Positions 35,501-47,800 of a stretch of 64,000 bases of DNA are shown here, piece after piece. Numbering within the stretch: the stretch's first letter is position 1; every line of letters begins with the position of its first letter. The DNA comes from Plasmodium malariae. Lineage: Eukaryota > Apicomplexa > Aconoidasida > Haemosporida > Plasmodiidae. The position numbers and the translations under genes are program-made. Below the pieces are notes generated by a model. The model was not told the origin of the DNA, searched no databases, and saw only the letters and a program-made list of their open reading frames with translations. Location: NCBI RefSeq assembly GCF_900090045.1, contig NC_041787.1:496001-560000 (forward strand), in the 5' to 3' direction.

Positions 35501-37052
35501 TTTATTGAAACATTTTGTGTATTTTCAATATATAAGTAATAATTTGAACTGCACCTATCGTTGTTATGTGATTCTTCCTTTTCTTTTTCTTCATCCATTT
35601 CTACCTCTAATTTCTTTTCTTTATTTGCCAAATTTTCGAAGAGAACTAATTTGTCCCTCTGTGTGCCCCTTTTACCTTTATAAGAACCTTTGCCTCTTTT
35701 AGAAATACTATTTTTGGCTACATTCCCATCTTCTAATACTTCTGTGTCTACTTGGCTCTTATAATCGCTCACAGGATCCGGAGTAAAAAACTGAGCTTCA
35801 TTTTCAAATGATTGCATATCTGCATAAATATCATTCAAGCTCTTATCAATAATTCTACCTTCTCCATATCTTTGGGTATCTTCTAATATATAATTTTCTC
35901 CTTTTTTATATATATTACTAATACTATATTTTAATTCATAATCTTCCACTACATTATTCTTATTAACACATTGTTCATTCTTCTTTTGGAAATAAGTATA
36001 TATATCCTTGTGTAAAATGGAAACCTTCGTAGAAGTAGAAGTAATATTGCTTGAGAAATTTTTTAAAGAATTATTAGACGGAAGTCTTTTTCCTACTTTT
36101 AAATTATTTGTTTTTATTTCATCAGTGCATAATATACCATATTCTTTATAACCTCCGTTATCATTATTATCCGAATTTGAGGAATGGAAATTTATTAAAT
36201 ATTTTTTTTTTTTTTTTTTTTTTCCTTTTCTTTTTTATTTTTCTTTTCAATAAAACATTTAAAACTCTTCTTCATATTTTTTGTCAAAATAAATGAATCT
36301 TTTATGTCTTCCATAAATGAGCCATAAATATTGCCAATTTTTATTTTTTCCACCTTATTATTTGTACTCTTACTAGTGCTATTTTCGTTACTATTATTCT
36401 CACTGTTTTCATTATTACTACTACTTTTTCCACTGTTCATGTTGCCACAACCTACATCATCCTTGTCCATTTCTGTATTGCTTAAAATTCTATTATTCTC
36501 TTTAAAATATTCCCCCCAATTAAATTCATTTTCCCTACCACGATAATTTAAATATACGTTTTTACGCTTCTCAGCATTTTCCAAATCGCACTTGTGTGTA
36601 ATGTTTTCTCTATCTATACTTAGATAGGAAACGTCATCATCGTCAAAATCATTTGATGGTGATGATAATGATGATAGTAATGAATTCTTTTTTCTTTTTT
36701 CATATTCCCCTGCCAAGCTCTCGTATTTTCTTTTCCTTAAGGTACTTTCACTTATAACTTTGTTTACATTAATAGCTGAGTTATTATTCCGCAAATCATA
36801 GTGTTTAATTTTTGTAAAACTTTTATTATTACTTATGATATCATTATTGCTATTATCAACAATGTAGTCTTTTCTTACCTCTATCATCTTATTCTTTTCC
36901 TGTTCTTTATTGTTTGAATTACTCAATATATTTATTTTGTTCCAATTTACATTGTTCTTTAAAAAAACCTTTTCACTTTCACTATAAATATTATCATTTA
37001 AATTTTCATCTAAAAAGTATAAGACTGTTTTTTTCTTTAAATTTGCGGTCAT
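32599..37052 (-). CDS. krox1: Krox1-like multi-C2H2 zinc-finger protein, reading frame broken in a homopolymer
   Basis: The finger-bearing frame runs from the stop at 32599 upstream past 35949, where the first codon of the usual long ORF is GTG, so it is not the true start. It stays open up to a run of 22 T (36202-36223; A on the coding strand). A second frame starts with ATG at 37052 and dies with TAA just beyond the same run. One extra A would join them into one protein of about 1484 aa. There are about eleven C2H2-type fingers, three near plus-strand 33665-33921 and about eight at 32599-33275. Some are atypical. A DVSQNVPQ repeat lies between 34676 and 35020, and a REKSVVDREMA repeat at about 34330-34460. 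The order and identity fit P. falciparum Krox1, a putative transcription factor (from memory). It probably binds DNA in the nucleus; targets are unknown. Confidence 0.75.
34676..35020 (-). repeat. 24-bp coding repeat with 72-bp higher-order unit in krox1
   Basis: About fourteen tandem 8-residue units of type DVSQNVPQ. Four uniform units at the N-terminal side are followed by three copies of a 24-residue super-unit made of DVSQNVPK, DVSQNIPQ and DISQNVPQ, then a diverging unit. This points to recent unequal exchange of 72-bp blocks. Its 3-fold length also keeps antisense frames open. Confidence 0.9.
36202..36223. other. Homopolymer T22 (A22 on krox1 strand) at the frame break
   Basis: The two krox1 reading frames can only exchange inside this tract. 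The downstream frame meets TAA just upstream of the run (within AAAATAAAAAAG), and the upstream frame meets TAA just downstream of it. This is the classic place for a length error or polymorphism. Confidence 0.8.
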
Positions 37053-38002
37053 TCTTCAAGTAACATTATTTATTTTTTTTTTTTTTGCTTTTTCTTTTTT
37101 TTATATATGCTTATTAGAATACGCTTTTTTCAAATCCCTTTTTTTCTTCATTAAACGAGAACAAGTAATTACTAATATTTGGAGGTTGGTTTAAGTGCAA
37201 AAAAATTGAAAAAACATATGTTTAAATATATTTTTTTTTTTTACAAAGTTGAAAACGTGGTAATATTTTTTGTTGCATTTTCATTATATTTTCGTTATAA
37301 ATTGGTTATAATGTTTTCATATTTTCGTAGTACGTTAGCAGTACGTTCACACTATTTTCCCAATAGTTTCTGCTATTTTGCGGTTAAATTTTCCGAAATA
37401 TTTTAGCTATATATTTCTCCAATGTATATTGCTTCTTCTTTTTTGCTTTGATTCCTTTTAGAAAGTATTTTATTATATTTTATTTATTAAATGTTCGTGA
37501 CAAGGTAAAAAAAGTACGCGTTGTACTCATGTGATCTGTATATATAAGTATTATTACTTCTCAATAAAAAATGAACTTGAAAACGGTAAGAAATGAATAT
37601 ACGGGAAATTATTATGCATATATATATATATATGCATACATGTACGCTTTACATATATTTCAAACATGTATGCATGGTGCTTATTTTCAATTATTGTTAT
37701 TTTCCTTAAAAATATAACCTTATACGCCCTGTGAACATAATTGAATGCGGTTAATTTTTTTTTTTTTTATATCAATTTAAAATTATAAATTTAAAAGAAA
37801 CGAGAAAAATGTTATATACTATGGTATCTACTGTACTACTATATCATAGGAAATAATTAAATAAAATTTGTTAGAACGTTCAAAAAATTAAAAAAAAAGA
37901 AAAACTTTGAAATTATGTACATGTATATATATATATATATATTACATTTACGTATATGTAAACTGTTAAAAGAGAAAGAAAGGACATTTTTGGAGCAAAA
38001 AG

Positions 38003-38047
<45 letters not shown>

Positions 38048-41011
38048 CATATTTATATATTAAATAATAATATACATATAATTCGGAAAATAAATTACTA
38101 AGAATTAAATAAGCACAAATACATTTATGGTTTTGATAACATGTTTGCACATAGTATTAGGTATATGGATTTTCGCTTATTCCTGATTGCATAAAATTTT
38201 TTTTTTTCGTTTTGTTATTTTTGTGCACTTTATTTTATCGTCTTATTGTTAAAGAGAAAGGAAGTAACAAACAAAAAAAAAAAAAAAGTGCTATGAAAAA
38301 TGTTGTTCTAGCAGATTATATTACACAAGAATTACCCATTTACTCTCAATAGGAAACACATTAAAACGAAAAGTCTCTGAAGTAAAATATATGAAGGGTT
38401 TTAGACTTATTGAATATTTTTACATAAGGATGTTTATGTATTTACAGGAGTAATGTTATTACGTAAATTTATATATGTGTATAACCTCAATGATTAGTCA
38501 TGTACTTTATATACACCTTTCAAAAGATATTTTTTTCGTTATTCAGAAATGATGACAGAATATTTGAAAGGGCACATAAGCTGAAAGCTGCAATTTTTAA
38601 AAGTTAAAATATTTCTCATGCTTGATTTAAAACGATACAACAATTTTGTTTTTAAAAGTAAAGTGGTTTAAATAATTTCGAAGAACTTAAATATGACAAT
38701 AAATATATTTTTACTTAACTGCTTAGTCGATTATGTATAAAATGTGCAAAAGCATTTAAAGAGCAAATATATTTACTCCACCCTATTTAAATTAAACGTA
38801 TGTGTACGTATAATATATATATATATATATCTGTATATAAATTTTTTTTTAAGGGGTGGATGTTTAAAATGTTGTTACGTTTTGTATACTTATATAATGA
38901 ACTTGTTTAAAAAGAAAAAAAAAATTGAGCTTCGTCGATAGGTATATTAATCCATTAGAATATATATTTTTTATAGTAAAACCATTAAGTTATATTTACA
39001 TTTTATTTTCCTTTTTATAATCTTAGTTCACAATTTACCTTTATCATTTTTCCCTTTATTTTTAAGTTCATTTTTAGAATTTCTAAAATTATGTATTTAT
39101 AAAATAATTATATTTATATATAATAATGTTATTCTTAGTGAAAATGAGGAAAAAAGATTAATATTTTATTTTTCTTAAAATCTTTTTTTTTTATATATGC
39201 TAAAAGTTCTCTCTTACTAATATTTTAATTTATTTAATTATATTATTATGCATAATATGAGAACTATACTCTTTTTCACTAATTCCTTTCTACAAAGAAG
39301 GCAAATTTTTCATTTAATCTATATATTGCTGTGCTTGTAGTGTTTAAAAAAAGAAAAATTAGCACAATAACTAAAAGTAGAAAGGAAAAAAAAAAAAAAA
39401 AAAAAGCAAAAAAAAAAAAAAAAAAAAAAATTTACATTATCCACACATTTTTATTTGTACGCTAACAATAATATTATATATATATATATATATTTTTTTT
39501 TTTCCTGTAAAACTTTTAAGTTTTTGTAAATTTAAATATATTTAAAGTCAATTTTCATGTTTTTTTTGAATCAAATAAATTAAAGTTTAGCATTAGAAAA
39601 TGTTTTATGAATTTAAGTAAAATCTCGAATTGAGAAAAACTAGTTTGCCTTACTATTTTTTGACATTTCTAATCCTTTTTTTCCCTTCCTTTCACCTTTC
39701 ACATTTCACGTTTTACTTTTTCTTTTTTTTTTTTTCTGGGTTTGTTTAATCATTTGTAGCTTGTATTGTTGTAACAAAATTAAATTACTTTTCTTTTACC
39801 TTTTTTTATGTAGTTAACTATATTGTGACCTTTTAAATTTTCAGACGTTTGTGAAATCAACAAAACATGAAAATCCTATAAAGAACAATGTTTTATTTCA
39901 TTAACATATTTTTATATAAAAATAAGAAGTAATAAAGTGCTTAAATTAAACAAATGAAAAACTAAGCATAAAAAATGATATATACGTATAGTCTTAGACA
40001 AAATATATGTAACCCAAATTATATCTTGTTTTTAATTTGTTAAATAAAAAAGTATAGCGCTTCAGTTTAATCAAGATTTGTTTTAAAAAAAATAACTCGA
40101 AAAAAATAAAAATAAAAAGTACTTTAAATGTTAATGACATATTTGTATTTAGATGAAAAACTGTTAAATGCTATATTTGTAATAGTTTTATTGTATTTTA
40201 TTATTATCATTATTTTTTAATAATTAAAGTTTTGAAACATTGATCTAACAGTGTGTAAGTATATAAATATATAATTAAGGACATGTATATCTGCAGAAGT
40301 TATAGTGGTGTATATATTTAAGTAGTTATTTGAAATTGGAGAAGTTTATCATATTATATGTTTATATATTTTTTTTTTTTGGTTCTCCTATCTTGTGTGT
40401 GCATCAATTATCGTATAGCAAAATAGTTTAATATATTATGAACAAATATAACCTGTTTTAGTGTTTTATTAAAGCAGGATGAATAGCAGGTGTTTCATTT
40501 TTATTGCAAATAACATCGATTGATTTACTATATGCAACAATTGAATATTAAACATGTATGCGCATGTATACGCATGTACACACATACACATAATAAAATG
40601 TACACAAATATACACATATGTACATAGTTACAAACCCCATAAATTTGCTGCTTCATCCATTTTTAACGACCTTTTAGAAGCTATTTTAAAGTCTATTTGA
40701 AGTCCATTTAAAATAGTTTATCATCTCTTTAAAATTTTGAAAACTGCGCACTCAGTTGACGATTTAAAGCAGGTTGAAAAAAGAAACAAAGCAGGTATAA
40801 AAACAGCGACTTTTTTTTTTTTTTAAAGAATTAACATAAACAATATATATGCATGCATATATGTATGTACGTACATATAGCAATTATTTATATGCACATA
40901 AACACACGAACGTAGAAACACAGAACCCAGTTGTCAGTTTAGCATTCCCATATGAATATACATACGCATAAGAGAAATTACAAAGTAGCAGCTTGACTGT
41001 ACACATATATA
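37053..41011. other. 3.96 kb intergenic, divergent promoter region of krox1 and CIA1
   Basis: No gene is supported. It contains TA runs (about 38005-38042 and 39476-39492), poly-A blocks around 39388-39430, several pyrimidine-rich stretches, and a TGCATGCA palindrome close to CIA1. Short Tyr/Ile frames (such as 37857-38150) come from TA repeats. Confidence 0.55.
40850..40857. promoter_or_regulatory. TGCATGCA palindrome upstream of CIA1
   Basis: A perfect TGCATGCA ending 155 bp before the CIA1 ATG, next to a GTATGTACGTACAT stretch. Possible ApiAP2 site, by position and recurrence only. Confidence 0.3.
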
Positions 41012-43198
41012 ATGACGATCGAGTTGGTCGTAAATCTGGAAAATCATAAAAGGAGGATATGGAGTATTTGCTGGAGCCCTGATGGTAATTTTCTGGCTTC
41101 GGTAGGAGCGGATAAGTATATAACTATATGGTATAAAAAGAATAATGATAAAATAAAAAAATCAAATAATAGTAATAAAATTATTAAAAAATTGAATATA
41201 ATGGGGGAAAAGACTCTAATAAAATGTAACTTAGAGTTTGAGATATATGATATAATAGAAACGAATCATGAAAAGTCATTGAGACACATTGAGTTTTCTA
41301 AGGATGGAAGTTTTTTTGTTGTTGCTTCTTTTGATTCAAAATGTTCAATTTACAAGAAAAACAAAAATGATAAATGGACATTTTACAGATCGTTAGAAGG
41401 GCATGAAAAGGAAGTAAAATGTGCTTCAATTCATCCAACAAATAAATATATAGTAACTTGTGGAAGGGATAAAAGTATATGGGTACATGCAAAAGCAGAT
41501 AACCGAAAAAATAAAAATATGACAACAGATATTTGTAGCACTAGTAATAGTATTGATGAGAATAATAACTTTTTTACAGCTAACGATACAGTGGATAATT
41601 CATTAACATCCAACGGTGCAATTGATAATCCTCTGACGTTCAGCTGTGTAGCTGATAATTCTCTAATGCCCATCGGTACAAATGTTAATGCACCCATTGC
41701 TAACGACCCTATTAATACCACGGACATGCTACGCGATGATGAAAACAATTTTGATTTTAATTTCGATGCATATCTAACTGCTCATACAGAAGACATTAAG
41801 TTCGTTTCCTGGTGTCCATTGAGTGAAAATACATTTATATCCCTTTCATATGATAATTCCCTAAAAATTTGGAATAAAAAAGCAGACGAATGGAATTGCA
41901 TACAAACGTTAAACGAACATACTTCTGTTGTTTGGTGTGTTGCTTTTAATTTTGATGGATCAGAATTTGCTACATGTTCTGATGACAAATCTATTAGAGT
42001 ATGGAGAAGTGAAAAGAAAAATATGTACAATAAACAGAAATATCCTTTTCTTTATCAGCAGATAGTTAAAAATGTAAGAAAAAATTCAAATCATAGTTCA
42101 TTCAGTTTTGAAATAGACAAAACGAACACCAAAGGAAGTGATATTGATACATTTAATAAGAAAACAAATAATAAAATTAATAACAACAAAAAAAATATAA
42201 AAGTAAAAGGCTCGAACGAAAGCAGCATTCTCAAAAGAACAACTAACCTACTGAACAAGCTAAAAGAGCACACACTCAAAAAGGAAAATGATTCAAATAA
42301 TTCAAATGATGCAAATGGTACAAATGATATAAATGGTACAATTGATATAAATGGTACAATTGATATAAATGGTACAATTGATATAAATGGTACAAATAAT
42401 TTCCACAATTTTTTAATTATAGGATATTCAGAAAATGGGAAAGATATACAAACCGTTTTAAAAGTTTTTGTTAAATATAAATTTGTTCCTCTGTATTTTG
42501 ATTATGGCTTCTTCAAATTTGTCTACAAGTACTCGCAAATAGAAAATGGTCAAAATGATAAAAGTCAAAAATGTAATGACACACAAAAGGGTAACAGCAA
42601 AGGTGATGAGCCCAATGAAGCAAACGATGATGATACCATTTCCAAAGTCTCTAAAAATGCAGTCACTAAGCATAACGAGGAAAACAAAAATATAAAAGAT
42701 GAAATAAACAGAAATGACAAAGATATAATAAACGCAAGTAATTATTATAAACTAACTAAAATAACACATTTAGAGAACACTAATAAACAAAACATTACTG
42801 ACACTTATGAAAAACAAGGTAGTCAGGAAATGTTATCGCAAATTGATTCTTCTTCTTCAATAATTGAAAATATATACGAAAAAGAAGAGAATTTAAAAAA
42901 TATAAATTTTGATGATTGGAAAATAAAACACGTATTAGAAGGTTATCATAAAAGAAGTATTAGTTACTTAGACTGGAATGCATATGAAGATTTGATTGCA
43001 GCATCTTCTTTTGATAATTCTTTAAAAATATTTCAGAAAAATAATGACAATTGGAATTTGATTGAAAATATTGAAAATGCACATTTAAGTGATGTCAATT
43101 GTGTTGTTTGGTGCCCGCAAAAATTTCAAGATTATTTCTTACTAGCCACAGCTGGCGATGACTGCGTTATTAATATATGGAAATATACAAAGAGGTAA
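41012..43198 (+). CDS. CIA1: CIA1/CIAO1, cytosolic iron-sulfur assembly WD40 protein
   Basis: 728 aa, one exon. Seven WD40 blades are visible: about residues 6-42, 92-118, 128-158, 253-285, 297-330, 640-670 and 688-727. They end in the usual W/F-containing strands (YITIWYKK, NSLKIWNKK, KSIRVWRS, VINIWKY). Blade order and pattern, such as HKRRIWSICWSPDGNFLASVGAD and NEHTSVVWCVAFNFDG, resemble Ciao1/Cia1. That protein docks the late CIA targeting complex (with MMS19 and CIA2) to cytosolic and nuclear Fe-S apo-proteins. Other Cia1 proteins are about 330-340 aa. The excess here is a roughly 90-residue insert between blades 3 and 4 and a roughly 305-residue Asn/Asp/Lys-rich insert between blades 5 and 6. 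A generic WD40 protein is the alternative. Confidence 0.8.
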   Translation: MTIELVVNLENHKRRIWSICWSPDGNFLASVGADKYITIWYKKNNDKIKKSNNSNKIIKKLNIMGEKTLIKCNLEFEIYDIIETNHEKSLRHIEFSKDGSFFVVASFDSKCSIYKKNKNDKWTFYRSLEGHEKEVKCASIHPTNKYIVTCGRDKSIWVHAKADNRKNKNMTTDICSTSNSIDENNNFFTANDTVDNSLTSNGAIDNPLTFSCVADNSLMPIGTNVNAPIANDPINTTDMLRDDENNFDFNFDAYLTAHTEDIKFVSWCPLSENTFISLSYDNSLKIWNKKADEWNCIQTLNEHTSVVWCVAFNFDGSEFATCSDDKSIRVWRSEKKNMYNKQKYPFLYQQIVKNVRKNSNHSSFSFEIDKTNTKGSDIDTFNKKTNNKINNNKKNIKVKGSNESSILKRTTNLLNKLKEHTLKKENDSNNSNDANGTNDINGTIDINGTIDINGTIDINGTNNFHNFLIIGYSENGKDIQTVLKVFVKYKFVPLYFDYGFFKFVYKYSQIENGQNDKSQKCNDTQKGNSKGDEPNEANDDDTISKVSKNAVTKHNEENKNIKDEINRNDKDIINASNYYKLTKITHLENTNKQNITDTYEKQGSQEMLSQIDSSSSIIENIYEKEENLKNINFDDWKIKHVLEGYHKRSISYLDWNAYEDLIAASSFDNSLKIFQKNNDNWNLIENIENAHLSDVNCVVWCPQKFQDYFLLATAGDDCVINIWKYTKR
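42302..42397 (+). repeat. 18-bp coding repeat in CIA1 insert
   Basis: About five units of ATTGATATAAATGGTACA (NGTIDI) with one- or two-base variation, lying in the insert between WD blades 5 and 6. Confidence 0.85.
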
Positions 43199-44068
43199 TC
43201 TTTAAGTTTTTATATGTTCTATCATTTTACACATTTTATTTTCTCAATTTTCTTTATTTCCTCAAATTTCTTTATTACCTCAATTTTCATTATTTTCTCA
43301 ATTTTCTTTATTATCTCAATTTTCTTTATTATCTCAATTTTCTTTATATTTCTATTTTACCTTTCTGCATTCGCTACTAATACATATGTAGGTCTGTTAT
43401 TCCATTACCATTCGTATTTGCTTCAGTATGTTTGCATGTTCATATGTGTGTTTACAAAGTTATGGACATACATGTGCACAGATATATTTATGTCTATTTT
43501 AACTTTATACATAAGTTATAAAGATCAAAATTTGGTTCTCATTTCTTAAAATATGTTTTTATATATGTGGCAATATAAAAATTTATTTTCTTCTTTTCAA
43601 GTTCGATTTAATACCTACATTTAATTTTTGAATGATTCACTAATAAAATGAAAAACTCCTCTTTTAATATATGAAAATATAGTTTAACACAACGCATTAT
43701 TTTTTCCACGGTGCAACGGCAAGTTTTAGCTTCCTTTTTTGCTGGTACAAATATTTTAACATATTAAAATGCTATAAAATGGAAGAGGTTACGTTTTCTT
43801 TTTTTTTTTTTTTTTTTTTGGAACTTAATAAAAGCATTAATAGGAACAAACGTACATATAAAGATTCGCCCAACAGAAGGAATTTGAAAATTATGGATAT
43901 TTTCATTGATATTTACATTTATATTTATATTTCCCAAATGTACCAATAGGTGAGGTGTGGTGATATTGTGACAACGAAGACACGTAATAATGATTATCTC
44001 AATACATGTGTACATATATTAGGCCAGCACCTTGTTAGCGCACTGTATATACAAATATATATATGTAC

Positions 44069-44111
<43 letters not shown>

Positions 44112-44851
44112 TACATTTATGCATGCTTCTTTTTTAGGGGTTTCCTCAAATGTGCATACAAAATAAAAAAAAGTTGGTGCATTTCTACATATATCCCATC
44201 AACACTAATAAGGGGTGAAAAAAGAATAAAAAATATATATGAGCCCATAATACGATCAAACTTTTCCTTTCACGAAATGTGAGAATATATATATATGCAT
44301 TTATGTATGTATATACGTATGTATGCATGTATGATTACGTGTGTATATTCCATTGTATATGTTCATTTTCTTCCATATAGTAGTTTTTAAATTAAAGAAT
44401 ATAATAGAAAAATAAGACAATACCCTCTTATTTTTCGTGGGATGTCTTTAGGATCTTATGTAAATTTTTTCTTTTCTTTATTAATGCAGAAAAGAGCTTA
44501 AAACTGAAAATATAAAAATAGAAATAACTAACTTCTATATACGTCCTCATTATTCACTATAAATCAATTTAAGTTACCTTTTCTTTTTTTTTTTTTTTTT
44601 TTTTTATTAAATAATGGAATATATAAGGAGGAAACATAGTTATATATATATATGTGTAAAAAAAAAAAAAAAAAAAAGACATTAAAAAGAAATATATCAA
44701 CAAATGAATAAGCAAAAAAGAAATACAAAACAATACACATTCGTGGTAATGCAAAAAAGATACGCTTAAAATTAATGGCATAATAAATTATATCATTCAT
44801 GTAAAATATAAAAGCACTTGAATTTTATTAAAACTTGAGGCCTTTTTTAAT
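43199..44851. other. Intergenic between CIA1 and PDE
   Basis: 1653 bp. An 18-bp TCTCAATTTTCTTTATTA array lies at 43241-43349, a long TA run at about 44071-44105, and T/A homopolymers at 43799-43819, 44585-44605 and 44659-44677. No gene is supported. Confidence 0.55.
43241..43349. repeat. 18-bp pyrimidine-rich minisatellite after CIA1
   Basis: About six copies of TCTCAATTTTCTTTATTA with drift (CCTCAAATTTC, CCTCAATTTTCA) start about 40 bp after the CIA1 stop, probably within its 3' UTR. Confidence 0.8.
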
Positions 44852-47800
44852 ATGGAAACAGATATAGACCAAAAAGGTAACCAACGTTTGTAAAATAATG
44901 ATTAAAAAATATTATTTGCATACTTGAATGTATACAGAGTGTTTAAACAGACATATATGCACATGTGTACACATATGCATACATACATACATGTGTTCAC
45001 ACATATATATACGCACACACACACACACACACACACACAGAATATTTGCAGTGTTTACCTTCACCTAACTCACTCCCAATGAACATTTTCCAGATCATCA
45101 CATAAAAGATGGAAGCGTCTTACATAAAAGATATAAATTAGATAAGGAGTTGAGCAAATCGTTTGAACAAAACGATAGGAAATATAATGAAGAATTGTGC
45201 AAATTTTCATTTTTACATGAAAATACTATTAAAGCTAAAAAATGTAACTTTGAGAACACAAAAGAATATTTATGGATAATTATGAAGGATGAGGCAAAGA
45301 AGAAATCAGAAAAGAAATACTATAAGTGTGTAAGTAGGAACAACATAAAATTTATATGTGTTGTAAGAAAATACATGAAATTTTTTTTTCATTTAAAAAA
45401 AAGGAGCTACCAATTCAGTTCATTAAATTCGTGCGCAAATAGTATCAGTAGTATAAGCAGCATGTCTAGCTTTAATAATGCAAGCTTATTGAACAGCAGA
45501 AATAGCTTGAGGAATATAAATAGTATGAGTGGCATGAATAACCTGAAGAGCGTGAACAATCTGAGCAGTATGAACAATCTGAGCAGTATGAACAATCTAA
45601 GCAGTATGAATAATATGAGCAGTATGAATAATCTGAGCGGTATGAACAATCTGAGTAGTATGAACATTCTGAGTAGTATAAATAACCTGAACAGTGTAAA
45701 CAATCTTAGCATCATGAAGAACCAGAGCAGTATGAACAACTTAAACAGTGTGAACACTCCAATCAATATGAACAATCTGAGTAGTGTAAATTTTGCTAGT
45801 GACGTAAAAGCCGATACTAAACTTATTGATTGCGTAAAAAAATCGAAAGAATATTATGGTGAAAATTACTACAGATTAAAATATTCTGGAGACAGATCAT
45901 TGCATCGAAAGTTCTTACAGTTCTTTCTAAACAAGACAAGTTGTTTTATAAATATATTTAAGTCCTTTAATGAAAAAAAAGATAATATGAATACAATAGA
46001 AAACATCTTATTTATTAAAAATGAGAATTATGAAGAGGCCTTCTTAAACATATTTTACTCTTCGTTTCCTTTTAAAATGATGGTATATTCCATATTAATG
46101 ATTTTAATATCAGTGATATATTTTTTTCTTTTATATTATATAGTGTTAATATTTATGTACGAGAAAAATGTTGTTATTTTCTTAAATGTATTTAAATTAC
46201 TTTCAGAAATATTCTATTTCTTCTTTTTTGTCATATATATTTCCTTGTTTAGTTCTAATTGCATAGATAGAATAGCCTATTATTCTTATATATCTTATTA
46301 TTTTTTTATTTCCTTCATACTTTTACATAACATTGTTCTTTTCCAATTAATAACGTCTTCTCCAACTAACACTCATGCTGAATTAAGGAGAGAATTACTT
46401 GTAAATAAATTTTTTTATCAAAAATGTGTCATAATATTTAGTAACCTATATATATGCTTGTTTTGTTTTTTAAGAAATTATATGATTCTTTACATTTTTA
46501 TAGTGAATATAAAATTTTTATTTTTTTATATTATTTGTATATGTTCCTTTTTCCTTTATATCTGTTGTTATCTAAAATTCTTATGTTATGATACTTTTTA
46601 TGTGTGTCTTTTTTCCCTTTGTACAATATCTTTATCTCTATATTATGAATATAGCTATGAACGAAGATGGAGAATTTTATTTATAGGCGAACATGCACAA
46701 GAAAAAAAGAAGCCTACTCATCATTTAACGAAATATTTTTCTATAGATAATACAATGCCTACTTCACCAATTGAAGACATTTTAAGCAACTTGAAATTAT
46801 TATTAGATCATGTTAAAAAGCTTGAAGAATACACATGCGAAAAACAAATGATACTAATAACAAAAATGAGAGAAAAAATAAAAAAATGCGAAAATATACT
46901 AAGAACACAAAATTTAAATGAAGTTCAAATATATAAATATAGAAAATTTGAAAGAGTATATAATATGTGGTGCTTAGATAAATTAGACAGTAATTGCGAT
47001 AAAAATGAAGAATGTAAATCCTTCTTATCTCAACATATAAATAAGAAATCATTTAATTCCTTTTCTAACATTCATTCTTTATTATCATCCAAGTTTCAAG
47101 AGTATCACAATGATTCCTATGATTGGAATGCAGATATACAAATTGTTTACAAACAAAATGTGTTTATATCAATTGGCTATAAACTGTTATATCCTCTAGG
47201 TATACTAGAGCCAAATTTTGACAAAGAGAAATTAAAAAAGTTTCTTTTTAAAATTTATTCCCTCTATAATGATGTCCCTTACCACAACAGTTTGCACGCT
47301 GCACAGGTGATAATTTCATTTTACGTTTTTCTACGTCATTCTATTTCGTATGGTCACGTTGTATATGTTATCCGTTTGCATGTCACCTACTTAGATAGAG
47401 TCAATATTATTCCTTTTCTTTCGTAGTATATCATTTATTATTTTTTTTTTTTTTTTTGAATAGAACATTATACGTATACATCTTTTTTATTTTTACTCTC
47501 GATCTCTGTAATTGCTTCAATTTGCTTCAATTTGCTTCATATTGCTTTATTTTATTTATTCATTCATTCATTCATTCATTTTTCACACCTCTTTTCTAGG
47601 TAGCACACTTCAGCAAGAGTATGCTCTTTCTCCTGGACATTAATCACAAAATTTCTGCAGTGGACGAGTTATGTTTGCATGTAGCTTCTCTATGTCATGA
47701 TGTAGGACACCCAGGTCTTAACAATTATTTTTTAATAAATTCAGAAAATAATTTAGCACTAACTTATAATGACAATAGCGTACTAGAAAATTATCACTGT

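Noticed and set aside
38540..38590. Box C/D-like pair (ATGATGA and CTGA) in the krox1/CIA1 gap
   Set aside because: The boxes are only about 30 bases apart and the ends do not pair.
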